Positions 1 to 12,316 of a stretch of DNA of 64,000 nt are shown piece after piece. Source of the stretch: Steromphala cineraria (lineage: Eukaryota; Mollusca; Gastropoda; Trochida; Trochidae). Both the position numbers and the translations under genes were made by a program. Location of the stretch: contig OU744731.1 in the NCBI GenBank assembly GCA_916613615.1, positions 59,464,289 to 59,528,288 on the forward strand, given 5' to 3'. The notes beneath the pieces are model-generated. The model was given only the letters and a program-made list of their open reading frames with translations, was not told the DNA's origin and searched no databases. Position 1 is the first letter of the stretch. Every line of letters starts with the position of its first letter.

Positions 1-314
1 ACTTATCACCATCAAATAGAGCACAAGAAAAATTCAACAAATCTCAAACCAAAACAAGAGTACTCATTGAGCAAACATTTGGTATTTTAAAGCGAAGGTT
101 TTCTTCATTGCACAGCGGTCTGCGTATGTCACCCCAGAGAGCATGCAAAGTAGTTGTTACTTGTGCAATACTGCATAACATAGGGATTGACAGGCAAGAT
201 GTAATGAATGTAGATTATGATGATTGTGATCATGATAAATTCACTGTTCAAGTTGCTGATGATTTGAGTGGTACAAATGTAAGAAATTACCTTTGCCAAT
301 CATACTTTACCTAA
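1..314 (+). CDS. HARBI1-like: HARBI1-type Harbinger transposase, C-terminal part
   Basis: The reading frame is open from base 3 to the TAA at 312-314 (103 codons). The 5' part lies outside the window. It carries the end of the DDE nuclease fold (DDE_Tnp_4 type): TRVLIEQTFGILKRRF contains the expected third catalytic acid (E in LIEQTFG), and ACKVVVTCAILHNIGID matches the conserved helix ending in LHN. An acidic tail follows, usual for the family. In active elements this protein cuts and joins the transposon ends, with nuclear entry and end binding helped by the Myb-like partner encoded nearby. No stop or frameshift is seen in the visible part, so the copy may be recently active. Confidence 0.85.
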   Translation, partial: LSPSNRAQEKFNKSQTKTRVLIEQTFGILKRRFSSLHSGLRMSPQRACKVVVTCAILHNIGIDRQDVMNVDYDDCDHDKFTVQVADDLSGTNVRNYLCQSYFT

Positions 315-984
315 CATTTGTATAAATCCTATGAAATGACACTCCCTCATCAATCAACAGAAAAATAAAAATCAACAAGTAATTCAGTATTTTCAGTAAA
401 TTTATTAACAGTTGTTTATATAAATATTAACTATTTTTTAAATTTCATAACTGAAAAGTGTAAAAAATGTTATGTATCAACAGTCAACACAGTATAATGT
501 ATTACACCCTTCATAAATATCAACAAAATAACAAAATTGTCTTATATAGCACCATTATTTAACAACCTTTCTAAGGGGTATAGCATATTGCAGATATGTG
601 AAAATGGGAGAAAAGGGTATGGTAACAAATGTTTAATTCAATTTTTCTATTTAACAGGGATGTAAATAGCACATGTGACATTGTTTGATATTGTTTAAAC
701 TTTGAAATGAAACAAATATCCCATCTCAATGTTTTATATAGGAATTTGATGTTTTGGGGTATTTCATGTGTATGTAAGTGAACCCTTAAACCTTTGAATA
801 ATTAGTAAATTACTATTATAACACTGAATGAATTTTTTCTTAAATTGTATTATATGTATGGACATTATATCAGCTTGAAATGGGTTATTGTAGGAGTGCA
901 CATACTATTTGAGATTGCTTTTGTCAAAAACAATTTACTGAGTTCTTTTCATCTAATTTGAAGAAAAAATGTACTTTTTGAGTA
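315..984. other. Non-coding 3' spacer of the Harbinger element
   Basis: AT-rich sequence between the transposase stop and the MITE remnant. I see no coding frame, RNA gene or clear repeat here. It probably holds the transposase 3' UTR; AATAAA-like words occur (about 362 on) but cannot be assigned. Confidence 0.4.
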
Positions 985-1274
985 CCTGTATTCAAAGAAT
1001 TAAAGGTGTTCACACAAAAATGGCTGCCAATAAAGTTTGTGAATGTTTATAATTTGTTCTCTGACTATGGATGATTGTTGGTGTAATGAGATTTTTGACA
1101 CTATTGAAATAATACATTTAGCATTAACATAGAATTATCAGTGAAAAAATGAAAATATGAAATTTTCCAAAAACATGCTACATGTGCTGGCCCTTTATGA
1201 AATTTTCCAAAAACATGCTACATGTGCTGGCCCTTTATGAAATTTTCCAAAAACATGCTACATGTGCTGGCCCT
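985..1274 (+). mobile_element. Family M MITE, 5'-truncated, with amplified 3' end
   Basis: The stretch from AATTAAAGGTGTTCACACAA through CTCTGACTATGGATGATTG to TCAGTGAAAAA matches the 3' half of the family M consensus. The left TIR is missing. The right end is abnormal: instead of CGTGCTACTGCCCCT it reads CATGCTACATGTGCTGGCCCT, and this piece is repeated in tandem. A TTAA follows at 1275-1278. Confidence 0.75.
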
Positions 1275-1276
1275 TT
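1157..1276. repeat. Three exact tandem copies of a 40-bp unit
   Basis: ATGAAATTTTCCAAAAACAT starts three consecutive identical 40-bp units at 1157, 1197 and 1237. The unit is the modified 3' end of the family M MITE, so the amplification occurred after insertion. Identity of the units points to a young event. Confidence 0.95.
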
Positions 1277-1360
1277 AAACTAATCCTTTATCAATATATA
1301 AAATATTGATAGGCCAAATTGAAGTAATGCTTTACCCTTAACTCAACTAAGAAATCACAT

Positions 1361-4300
1361 TTATTGTTCATTGCGACATTTCAATAAGTTTAATTCTTGT
1401 TGAAGTTTTTCCTTTTTTAACTGCTCAACTTCTACTTTAACTTGGAAATATTTTGCCTCATTTTTTAATTTTTCAATTTCAACTATAAATTTCTCCCTTT
1501 CAACTTTGAGTACAGAAACCTCCTCCTCATGAAATTTTCTTTTTGTGGTCTTTGGTTTAGATCTTGTATCTTGTACCAGTGGTAACTGTAAGATTCCCTG
1601 GCTGTCAATGGATACCTCAAGGGGTAAAGGGCAACCTGGAAATATTTTCATAATTAGTTCACATTTGTATATAACAATTAATTTTTCAACAACATCTGTG
1701 AAAACATAGCGTAAAGAAATATAAACTGGAATGATCATCTACCAGTGTGGAAACGAAAATTCATACAGTTTACGATTAACTGTCACTGAATAACTTGTTT
1801 TACAAAAACTTGGTATTTTTTAGTCAAAATTCAAGTTCTCTTAAAATTGAAAATGAAAGTTTTTCTCATATTTTCATTATTTTTGCACATAAGCAATTTT
1901 TAGTACAATTAAATAGTCAATAACAAAGCAATTGTTATATCTGGAGTGGTCAATACATTAAAATAATCCAAATAGTCCAAGAGCACCCAAGTTCATTTTA
2001 CAAAATAGGGTGGTGTTTAATTAAGTTTTGTGTGTATATATATACATCCGTTATTTGTATATGACCTGAAGATGCTCCTAAATTGAGCTGAAAGTACTAG
2101 CCAGTAAAATGGATTCATTCAACTTCTGACTTATCTTTTCAATATATAATACCTGAGAGCTGAACAACAATCTCAAGATTGTGAACTTTTTGTGTATATA
2201 TAAAACCCAATGCACTGTGTATTAATAAAATATGAATGCAATCAATTTAATATAACTTTGTTTTTTGTTTAATCAATAGAAATAATAACAATTCAGGAAC
2301 TCAGATTTAGATACATGTATTAGCACTAGGCTAATAATCTTTCACTGCAAGGGACACACTTTATATACTTACTCTGTATACTTGTACTCGCAAAGCTACA
2401 CCCCGGCTCTTCCAGGTCTGTGTTGATTACTGCACTGAAATCTGAAAAAGAAATTTCATATCAAAACACTGCCATCAGGATCCAGGTTAATGCTTTTTCA
2501 TACTATACAAAATTTAATTTGACCAACTCAATCAATCATTGATTATGAATTGGTTTAATCAGAATTCAGAAATGTTCCAAAACAATTATTATTAATAAAA
2601 TTGCATATCCCTAGCATACATACAGCAATATCTGGCATTCATTTATAACATAGTCAAAGAACAAAATGAACAGCTCTTAATCAAATATTAAAAATTTATT
2701 ACAATATTTCATTAGGTTTTATTATTTAATTTATTGTTTATACCCGGTAAGCGATAGTTAATTATGAAATTCTGCAAACAGTTGTTGCTAATGGGTAAAT
2801 CAATCATCGATCATAACCCCTTACCGGTATTTGAATTTAACAAAAGTTTTTAGATCTACCTTCTGAGTCAAATCCATCCAATAGCCCCTGAAGGGTGGGT
2901 CTGTCTGTCAACTCTTCAAGGATCTTGGCTTCAGGAAGAGATGGAGAGGGGGGCTTGGGTCCACCGCCTGTCTTGGGGCGGCGAATAGCATCCGCTTTGT
3001 CCTTGGCTATGAATGATTAAATTATTACTATTATTCTAAAAAGAACTAATATGAATTCCCTTTGATCTATTCAATGTCTTCAATTTAAATTTGTCCAATA
3101 TACTCTTTAAATCAATATCAATAAAAGATTAGATAAAATTGCCATATCCCTACTCTTTTAAAAAAAATAACTTTAAGAAATTTAAGAAATCAGGATATGA
3201 ACGCCATTTCTTTAAATCATGCAATTTTAATTACTATAATCAAATGGCTGCTTACATTGTAAAATGGGCACAAACTGAATATTGACTTAAATACCTAATT
3301 TTCAGGGGATGGGTTCGAAAACATCAGGTTTTGCTTTTACCTCTTTGCTTGATGTTGGCATACTGTTTTTTACACTCATCAACAGTCCTTTTTACATAAC
3401 TGGATTTCCTGAAGAAAAAAATATAATTGTAAGAAAATGTTGTGTTTGACAGTGGTATTACATATCATTCATAATCATTATATCCATAATATTACATCAT
3501 AATCATTGCAATTTCTAAAAGAATTTTTTTTAAATATGCTGTCTATCATCAGGCATTGATTAAAAAATTACATATTGAGATAAAATATCTAAAAGCAACA
3601 TTCCAAACATGCTTGTATTGACCAAAATTGTATTCACACATGTTATTTTGGTAATTGTACATGGTACAATTAATAGATATAATAGTTTTCTCTTATTATA
3701 TAACTTCACCTTTGTTTATATCTGATATTGATATTATCATCTAAGGGTAATAAAATATTATTACATAAACTGTAAAATTACATGACATTAGACCAACACC
3801 AAACATTACATCTGCTTACTTTTGATACATTCCCATCCAACTTCCAAGTCATGGGTTCTAATTACAAATTAAAGTTGTTCATTATTGATTGAAAATACTT
3901 TTTAATTAATTAGGTTCAAGAATGAAGTAGTGGCAGTATTTACAATACAAAATAATTTAATCGAAGCCAAGGTTGTGAATATAGTAACGTAAATATAGAC
4001 ATAAATACAATTATGTCTATTCCACTTTTGACACTTCCCCTCATGAAATGTAAACAGATGATGAATCGGTGATCGAAAACTGGACTCGTTACCGACGCAA
4101 GCGCGATAATGATCAACATATCATGCATTTAATAATATTAATTGCGAGATTATTGCTTACTACAATTAAAATCTATGATGTTAAAGTCAACTTACGTGTT
4201 GAGGGCTTCAACGATCTCGGACCACGCCTGCTCTTTCAGCTTGCTTCCCTTTACTGAACCGCACCCCTTGAATTTAGCAAACAGTCGGTCTTGCCTTTTG

Positions 4301-4377
4301 TTGACCTCGTCGACGAGGGAAATCTTCTCATCCTCTGACCAATTCGGTCGCCGCTTTCCCTCTGATTTCGATGACAT
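1361..4377 (-). CDS. Myb/SANT-like DNA-binding protein of Harbinger (five exons)
   Basis: Exons on the - strand: 4377-4196, 3408-3341, 3006-2860, 2441-2373 and 1635-1361. Each intron has GT..AG ends, the acceptors have pyrimidine tracts, and phases agree, giving 246 residues. Exons 1-2 encode a Myb/SANT-like domain: PNWSEDEKISLVDEV, a second tryptophan in EQAWSEIVEALN, then RTVDECKKQYANIKQR, where tyrosine takes the usual third tryptophan place. Exon 3 has the PKTGGGPKPP motif often found just after this domain in Harbinger partners and in NAIF1-like proteins. Exon 5 ends in a charged coiled coil (about residues 193-243). By analogy with characterised Harbinger partners it would bind transposon ends and carry the transposase into the nucleus. 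The start is the ATG at 4377, 12 codons before the first tryptophan. The frame is undamaged. A domesticated host gene is possible, but the adjacent transposase argues for a transposon gene. Confidence 0.85.
2040..2200 (+). mobile_element. Penelope-like element fragment with hammerhead-like core
   Basis: Lies inside intron 4 of the Myb gene. ACATCCGTTATTTGTATATG followed by CCTGAAGATGCTC recurs on the - strand at about 47044-47000, next to a Penelope GIY-YIG remnant. The order CTGAAGATGCTC - loop - GAGC - TGAAAGTAC resembles the hammerhead core CTGANGA / stem II / GAAAC reported from Penelope elements, although the GAAAC box is degraded. Sequence match to the 47-kb remnant is visible; ribozyme identity is inferred. 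Confidence 0.45.
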
Positions 4378-4479
4378 CTTCCAAAATTCAATGGATCGCG
4401 AGAGCAGACGATGTTGTTGACATTAGAAACGGAAGTGACACGCGCTTCAGGCCGCTTACAACATGAACAAATATACATC

Positions 4480-4626
4480 GACGAGATCTCAAATAAAAAC
4501 TCAATTGAGTTTGAGTTGAGATCGTTTTGAGAAACCGAAATTTTGAGAAAACTCAGTTGAGTAAAATATTAAAACTCAGTTTTGATTTTGAGTAAAAACT
4601 TAAGTTTGAATCGAGAAATCGGGGCC
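4480..4626 (-). repeat. Probable right terminal inverted repeat of the Harbinger element
   Basis: Read on the - strand it begins GGCCCCGATTTCTCGATTCA and continues with repeated ACTCAA and AACTTAAGT-like words. Position just upstream of the Myb gene start and the GGCCC terminus fit a Harbinger end. Unproven without the left end. Confidence 0.5.
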
Positions 4627-7600
4627 AGGTCTCAGTTGCAAACACAAGTATCCTGACAGGGGACTTGCATCAGGCTCTGTCATCTGATTTGAAAGGCCAG
4701 TAGATCTTGTAAACTTGTCGTCTGCAGGGTAGCGCAATGATCATCATTCTAAAACCATACAAGATATCTTCAAAAAGTAACTTTTTCCTGCAAATGTTAA
4801 TCAAATACTTTAAAATAAACAATATTTGAAAAAGTTTGGACAAATATAAATATTGTTTTCAATTTTTTCAAAATTTCACCAATTTTTGTCACTTTTTTTG
4901 ACAATTTTCATCAAATTTCACTATGGAAATAAAAATTGAAACTGCTAAATTTGGTACTGCTTGAAAGACATTTTCTTCCTTGTCAAAATGAGTCCACACT
5001 CAATTGACTGCTAATTGCCTCATGATTGGTAGGTGCTCTTGAGTATTACCCATCACACATTGCAGTTAGCCAATACTCCTATAGGTGTCATATAGGTAAT
5101 CTCTTCTACAAGCCAATAAACATCTGCCTGGAGATAACTATCAGTTCCAAATGGCAGTGTATACAATACATTGTCAGTGCAGAGACACATCACAGGTATG
5201 GTGTAATAAATAAGCACTTGCCAGGAGTGCTTCATCATTTCAATTGCTATCGAACATGAGGATACGAGAAGCGGCACACCTCAAGTCTTCCAGAAAGATA
5301 AAATTCAATGGAAAAAAGGGCTAACTTTTGATTCTGATGAAGGATCAGACCCCCCATAATAAAGAAAACTGAAGCCTGTCACCAGGATGAGTGCTGACCA
5401 TTTAAACTGGTTGCCAAGTCCAGGTCTGCCACCTCCCTTATTTCGACGCCAGACTGTGAGGGTATCTCCAGCTCAGTATTTCTGCTTCGCCCTTTGCCGG
5501 CTGAGAGGCCCAAGCCACAAGAAGGCAGTTTACATTTCTCTTAGGGCTATGAGACTGTTTGACGGTACATAAATGGCCAATTGCTGGAATCTGATTAACT
5601 GCCTTCGACATTTTGACGTCTCCCGATTGTGCAAAAACATCATTTTGATATACATGTTTACAGGCACCACCCATGAGCAGAGGAGACAGCAACAGTGATT
5701 TTTTAGTCAGGATGTGAAGACCCAGCTCAGTTTCGATAGTAAAGAAGTGACAAAAACTCATACGGGCTACATGAATGCACTGCATAGTATCTTACCTAAT
5801 GTCACCGAGGCCACACTTCTGTGTTATTATTGGGACCGTTCTCTATGTTCCCGTTACTCCGTGTTTTGCATTGGCGATGCTTCTCGTAGCTGGTGGATTA
5901 GGTCTATTCTCCTCTGCAAATGGAAGATGACAAATTTCAACATGAAAAACAATGTTAAACATCAGCTACATGAAATATTGAAGATGAATCTAAGTGTTGA
6001 GCACATACAAGTTTATACTGACGTTGAAAATGTGAGGCAGGAAACCCAAATCTGAGTGTATCTCTACCCAAAAATGTAAATTTCTCTAGAAATAACACTT
6101 GCTGGCTATTGTCAACCATAAACGGGCTCAATAATGGACCAAGGAGCTGTGCAATTGAGAAAAGAAATGTGTCTAGGTGTACAGCTCTCTCTTGGATCAG
6201 TTCCGTCTTTGCGTTAAATTGATAAGGAAGCAGACTATCAAAAAAATGCAATAAGGACATTGTTGCTATTAAAAGAGTATTGGTACACCAAGGACAGCAT
6301 CTTGCTCATTACATTAAGACCAAAACCATCCATGAAGGACAAATGTGATCACAGAAAGGGTCAGATTGATGCTAACCATCTACCGGTTAGGACTGGGATC
6401 ATTCTTTTTCAAAGTGACCATATGCATGAACAATGTTAGATTGTGGATTGAAGACTTGGAATACTTATGCAAAGTCTCTTGATTGCATTGCCATGCAAGC
6501 AAATTGACTTTAATTCATGATTTTTACAAGTCAATACTACTTTTATGAGTATTTTATATCCATACAAGCTACATGAAATTGTGTGTTGTGACTGTATTAT
6601 TGAAATGTGATCAATGAATGATTTTCACAAATAGTTTACATTTATGCAATAAAAACAAAGGTAACATGATATGTATGCCAGTTATTCTCTAGAAAACAGT
6701 CCTAATATTGAACATGAACAGTACAAGTATGTCGGTCTAAGCAATTGCACCTATCTGCATTGACACTGACTGGATCTGCCGTAGTGCGCATTACCAACAC
6801 ACATCTCTGATTGTGACATAAATAGCTGATATTGAGGTGATTCTCAATGAAATTTCCTTTAAAAACAATGTACCTTATAGCCTATGAGCATTTACAGTAT
6901 GACACTATTATTTGTAATAGGAGATGAGTATCTTTATGCCACATCAAGAGGGGATTAGAGCTCTCTACCAAATTTTACACTAATCTTATTTCCTGTGATT
7001 TTTTATAACTTGACCTGATATTTGATAAAAAAAAGCCCCCAATCTCTCTGACATAACCATTCTTGGTGTTTTAATACACAAATGTTCCATATCTAGAAGT
7101 AATATGAATTTTTTGGCTTGCTAAGAAAATCATTTGGTTGTTTCGGCATTAAAAATAACAATATTTTAAAGAACATCTAAAAAAATTAAATTTTTTAAAT
7201 TCTACTGGAAAATGCATACAATGCCTTATACAAACATCATTAATGAATAAGTGTACCAAATTTCAAGCAAAAAGATTGAAAACTGACAAAGTTATTAGCC
7301 ATCAAACACATGAAAACCCCCATTTAGTGCTTTCCATATCAGGCCACAGACCACAATTATTTTACAGTAGTTTTATCATCATTGTCTTTCTAATACAGCC
7401 TTTTCCCTATATTTGGTTGGGCGTTCAGCTTTTGCACATTGACTCACCTGCCATAGACCACTTTTCAGTCAAAAAATGAGCACACCTTTTGCGGCAGCGA
7501 AGGCCGGTAGAGAGTGTCAACAAATATGACCCCTTCGTCAAGGCCGTTCAGCATGACATGACCTTCAACTTGGGGTCACTTTGCCTGCTCACACCAACAC

Positions 7601-8338
7601 TTTAACAGTAATTCCAAGACCCAGAAAAATTTACACACATACTAGAGAGTCAGACCTTTCATTTGCACCATCACATGTCACAATAAAGTGTCTGGAAGTA
7701 TTTTTTATAAATTATCCTCTAGGGACTACTTTGTCTCTGAATTGCTTCCGGGTTGAGGTAAAAGTTAGTCGATGTAATTGTGGGCTGTGTCCTAATGAGC
7801 TTTCGCCATGATTTTTTCCTGAACGCTCACAAAGGGAGATAACTCGGGATGGCTTAATTCATGATGAAACGGTCGAATTTAAGGTTTTTTTTAATGACAA
7901 ATGAAATACAGAAATATGATTATTTTATTATGTATCATCTGGCACAAACAATTAATAAATTATGATAACAGTTTAATTACTCTATTAAATTTTAAAATAT
8001 TGATACGCAGTGTAAAAAGTTCGAAGTGATCAGCTGTTTTGCAGCCACATTCCATCTTAGGTCAAGGTCATCTGTACAACCCGCTCGTGATATCACGTGA
8101 CTTAACAAGCTGGTCATACAAAGTGTACGACCCGTGTAAATCCAACTACATGTTTTCGTATGAATTGGCTATTAACCAATCAGAATTCGACAAATTTATC
8201 TTAAGGATTATAACTTGTTGTATTATGAATAACGTCAAAACATACATGTAATTAGGAAAATAGTTTATCGAGAATTACCCTCCTTTTCATGAAACACCAA
8301 CTTCGCTCATACGTGAACTGGGTTTAGGCTCAATTGAG
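4627..8338. other. Unassigned non-coding stretch
   Basis: No gene or repeat family recognised. Parts of 5000-6260 are slightly richer in G+C and carry overlapping open frames of 74-115 codons on both strands, for example - strand 5785-5438 and + strand 5714-6055. None contains a motif I recognise and none has plausible splice continuation. They could be decayed transposon or gene fragments. A GGGAGATAACTC word, which also occurs near 26280, lies at about 7835. Confidence 0.4.
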
Positions 8339-10050
8339 TGCTATTACTAAAAAAAGCCCTTTTAACACATGCATTTCGTCACTGTTGAAAACATCACTTT
8401 GCTCCATTAAGGGATTGGGTTTGGGTTATGAGGGTAAGGGTTTTCCGTTTATGTATAATAATAATTCATATTTTAAGGTATGAAAATGGCATGTTTTTAT
8501 GTATGTAAGGACATTATTATGAACCAAGCATTTCAGAAATGTCACACCTCTTTATGAAATTACAAACTTAAGCTAATCTCGTATGTTGATAGGATTAGTC
8601 GTTTATTCTATACCAGGGCTGGTATTGAACGGAGAATTATTAACAATGAATATCAGAACACTGATGGTGCATATCTTTGATATTGGAAGAACCGTTTGAC
8701 GTTTTCATATTTTTCACTTCTGAAAACATATTTGGCCCAATAAGGGGCAGTAGCACGTTTTATGGGTTATATAAGGTGATGTCAGGAAATTAAAAATGTA
8801 TGGTTCCCATTGAAGTACAACGTATTTAAACTGAATGAAGCAGTAATACACTAAAAATAAAATGTTAAGTTCAGCCATACGATTACTTTTTCATACACAA
8901 AATGAATTAAAGGTGTTCACATAAAAATGGCTGCCAACAGACTTTAAATGAATGATTATAATTTGTTCTCTGACTATGGACGATTGGTTTGTGTAATGAT
9001 AGTTTCGACATTATCAAAATAATACGTTTTGCATTAACAAGCAGTTATCAGTGAAAAACTAGAAATATATATTTTTTTCAAAAAACGTGCTACTGCCCCT
9101 TAACAGGATAGGCGTTGGGGCTTCATTAGAGTAAGTGTTTCATCCAAGGTCTCCTTTTATACGCGATGATTTTCAGAAATTAACATTTTGATTCTAGTAT
9201 GGCCTACGTAACGACAATATGAATCAATTATGTCAGAAATGATGAAATAATTAAAAAATACCTATTTTGATAAAAGTATAAACTTGTCTCATACGTCTCA
9301 ACTATTAAGAGAAATTAATAGTAATTTCTACATCGGGCTTAATGTATGAAATTTAGTTATCAACACAGAAAATCAGAACAATGTTTATGAAGGTCTTGCA
9401 AATTTGCAGTGTAGATTGACATATTTATTTCATCAATTTTGAATATCATTTTGTCCCATTTGTGGATAAGGTTATGGTTAAATTGAGGGGTAAGTCTGTC
9501 TTATCTATCGATTAACAAAAACAGCTTTGTTTTTGTATATGCTGGATATGGCAATGCCGTTTAAAAAAAAATTTCATCAATTTTGAAAACTTTATTTTCT
9601 CCCATTAGTGGAAAGGGTAACGGTTAGGGCTCCATAGAGGTTTATCGTGTTACAAACGATGATACTTCAAAGTTAAGATATGGACAATTTCTTCGTATGA
9701 ATGATTAATGTCAGTACATCATTTTAATTAAAACATGTCACCTCTCCATAAAACTCCAAAATGTCTTATGTGTTGATAGCGTTAGGCCAAATTGAGGGTA
9801 AATTCTAAATCAGTGAAACAAAGAATTGTTAAGAAAACTAACTTTAGATCACGGATTGGCATTTTCTGGTAATAACAATGCCGTTTAAAACATATTTTTC
9901 ACCATTTGAAAACCTCATTTTGTCACATTATTGGATAAGGTTAGGAATAGAGGAGGGTAAGGCCTTCATAGAAATTTATCTTGTTACAATCGATGATACT
10001 TAATATTTTAAGGATAGGACAATGTGTTTGTATGAATTATTATACAAAGA
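8339..10050 (+). repeat. Degenerate interspersed repeat units
   Basis: A phrase of the form ACATCATTTTGTCCCATT-GTGGATAAGGTTAGGG, followed by GAGGGTAAG and then TTATC-TGTTACAA-CGATGATACTT, recurs at about 8390, 9447, 9590 and 9910 with variable spacing (about 150 and 320 bp). Units are clearly related but eroded. A family M MITE interrupts the series. No coding potential. Confidence 0.55.
8743..9100 (+). mobile_element. Family M MITE
   Basis: Both terminal inverted repeats are present (AGGGGCAGTAGCACGTTTTA and AAAACGTGCTACTGCCCCT). The inside carries family landmarks: ATATAAGGTGATGTCAGGAA, GAATTAAAGGTGTTCAC and TCTGACTATGGA. Flanks AATA/TAAC are mutated from the usual TTAA pair. Non-coding. 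Confidence 0.9.
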
Positions 10051-11617
10051 ACGAAGTTTATTAGGTAGAAAATAAGTTTTATTTAAACATAACGTTATAT
10101 ACTTATATTCATATTTGCAAGATGCGCACTGTCTTTTTCATATTTAAATAACATACATTATTTATATTGATGTCTTACACATATAAAGCCTTAACGGGAC
10201 CATTCGAGCGGGGTATTTTTGTAGAAACGAAATTCAAGAGGACTTTCCTGTTTACAATTATATGATTTTTACATGATAATTTCACACTTAATTTCATGTA
10301 TGTTTGTGAAATAAGCATTTTAGTTGTTAAAGATTTAACAATTTGGTAAAAAGTGTAATCGCTCAAAAAATAAAAACATCATGAAATGAAGCCAATCATC
10401 GAAGCTACGATCGTGGAATGCATTACTACGACAAAATGCTTTCGCAACTGATAACTTGTATTGTATGCTCCTCTTCTATCAATCAAGTAGTTATTACTTA
10501 ATTGTGTTAATGAATAAGCATATTACAACACATTTGTTTTCTCTCAATGCTTACCTTTCAAAATGGCGGAAGAAAGCCGCTCGAGTGGTGCCTTTAAGTT
10601 AATATAGTGCTATTAAGACAGTATTTAATCTATATCGGTATACCTTAAATGTAACAACTTATTGACTTCCTCTAAATGTAGACAAACCACTAACATGTAC
10701 GACTGAATGCAATTAATCTTATTTGTTTGATTAACGTAAAAGGCAGAAAAGTCAGTTATCCTGCTCTTGGGAAAGGAATGAATATTATGGTATGATGTTA
10801 AAAGAATCTTTTTAAGTTCGAACTTGCTGCTTTATTCAATACCCGGCTCACGAAGCTGAAGTGGATATAAATTTGATCGGTCAATCCTTTTGAGCTTCCT
10901 TCTTATCAACAACTTCATGTCCGTCTCGTATCTAATGTGTTGGAACCTCAAATGGTGAATAAAGGACTGCAATAAACTATTTTAAAAATCCATTAAGAAC
11001 ATTACTGCTGGGAATACAGAACATCTTTTTTAAACATTGAGCACATTTTCGCCATCAAAACGATTTGGACTATTAAATCTACTTAACGGCTGTATATGAC
11101 AGAACTATTAAATGTTCCTACGGGGATTTAAATGCTTTCACCTTATAACTGGTTGTGGGGCGTTCTATCAATAGTTGATATATCATGATATCATTCAAAA
11201 GACCAGAATTAATGCACAGACGATATGTTTTAATATCACTCACCACATTCCGACGACCATGAATGATAATCAAATAAATCAGATCCTATTCATAAATTTT
11301 GAATTTAGAATAGATTTTGTCAATAGTAAGCGTGATAGCGAATCTGAATAACTGACAAATTATGACTTCATAATTCAGAATTTCATGGATTTGTTATTCG
11401 TCAAAGGACATTTTATAGAATGCTTCGGTTAATGTTTAGGTTACCTGATTGAATCAACATGTTTTATCCCTCAATCACATAGGATTCAAAGTCATTTACC
11501 TAAAGGACAACTGAAACACTAAAGGGTTTGTTTCTAAGAAGTTAAAAACAATTTATATCGCATTATGTCAATGGTAAAAGCAAGGAACTTAAATAAGAAC
11601 ATACCAAAGATTTGACA
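10051..11617. other. Unassigned non-coding stretch
   Basis: AT-rich, no open frame above 63 codons, no recognised repeat or RNA gene. Confidence 0.4.
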
Positions 11618-11621
11618 TTAA

Positions 11622-11978
11622 AGGGGCAGTAGCACGGTTTTGAGGGGAATATAAGGTGATGTCAGGAAAATGAAAATTAATTGTTTCAATTGAAAGACAA
11701 TGTCTTAAAACTAATTGAAGCAGTAATAATTCAAAGATATACCGTAAAGTTTAGTCATGCGATTCCATTTTCTTACACAAAATTAATTAAAGGTGTTCAC
11801 AAAAAATGGCCGCCAATGGTTTTTATGGTTTTCTTCATACTTTGTCCTCTGACTATGGATGATTGACTTGTGTAATGAGATTTTTTACTCTGTCAAAATA
11901 ATATATTTAGCATTAATTTACAATTATTAGTGACATATTTCAAATATAAAATTATCAAAAAAATTTGCTACTGCCCCT
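11622..11978 (+). mobile_element. Family M MITE
   Basis: Full length with TIRs AGGGGCAGTAGCACGGTTTT and GCTACTGCCCCT. Flanks are TTAA on the left and TTAT on the right, one change from a perfect duplication. Confidence 0.9.
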
Positions 11979-12316
11979 TTATAACACCATTTGGTTTTGT
12001 GTAGGTTTGGGTTTCCTTAGTCGTCAAGATGGTGTCAAAATGAGTGCTTCACCAAACCCTTGCGGCAATTTAAGCATTTTTTTGTCAGTGACTGTATACG
12101 TCAATGCAATCCAATGAAATATCTTAAAAGTGATGTTAATTGACGTTAAATACTATCGAGTGCATCTACCAGTAGTTTGTGCTTAAGTGGGTTACGACTT
12201 GAGGAATTCGATGTAAGCATTGGCACGACGAGTGTGAACTACAGAGTTACCAGAGTGAAACAACTCTCCCTCTCTCATTCTATAATCATGTAATACCCTA
12301 CAATGCTGCTTTTTAA

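Larger units (their letters stand above)
1..4626. mobile_element. PIF/Harbinger DNA transposon, left end outside window
   Basis: Two genes typical of animal Harbinger elements lie in convergent orientation: the end of a HARBI1-type transposase on the + strand and a complete Myb/SANT-like gene on the - strand. Beyond the Myb gene, about 4480-4626 is rich in ACTCAA/TTGAGT repeats and ends in GGGGCC at 4621-4626. On the - strand this reads GGCCCCGATTTCTCGATTC, resembling Harbinger terminal inverted repeats. The other end is off the window, so neither the TIR pair nor the TWA target duplication can be tested. A family M MITE remnant and a Penelope fragment have inserted inside. Confidence 0.75.

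Noticed and set aside
5438..6260. Overlapping frames of 101-115 codons on both strands
   Set aside because: No frame is favoured and no motif is recognised. Left unassigned rather than called a gene.
11622..11978. Family M read as a TA-target mariner MITE
   Set aside because: TA lies inside TTAA in nearly all flanks, and the nested insertion at 24182-24507 shows all four bases duplicated.
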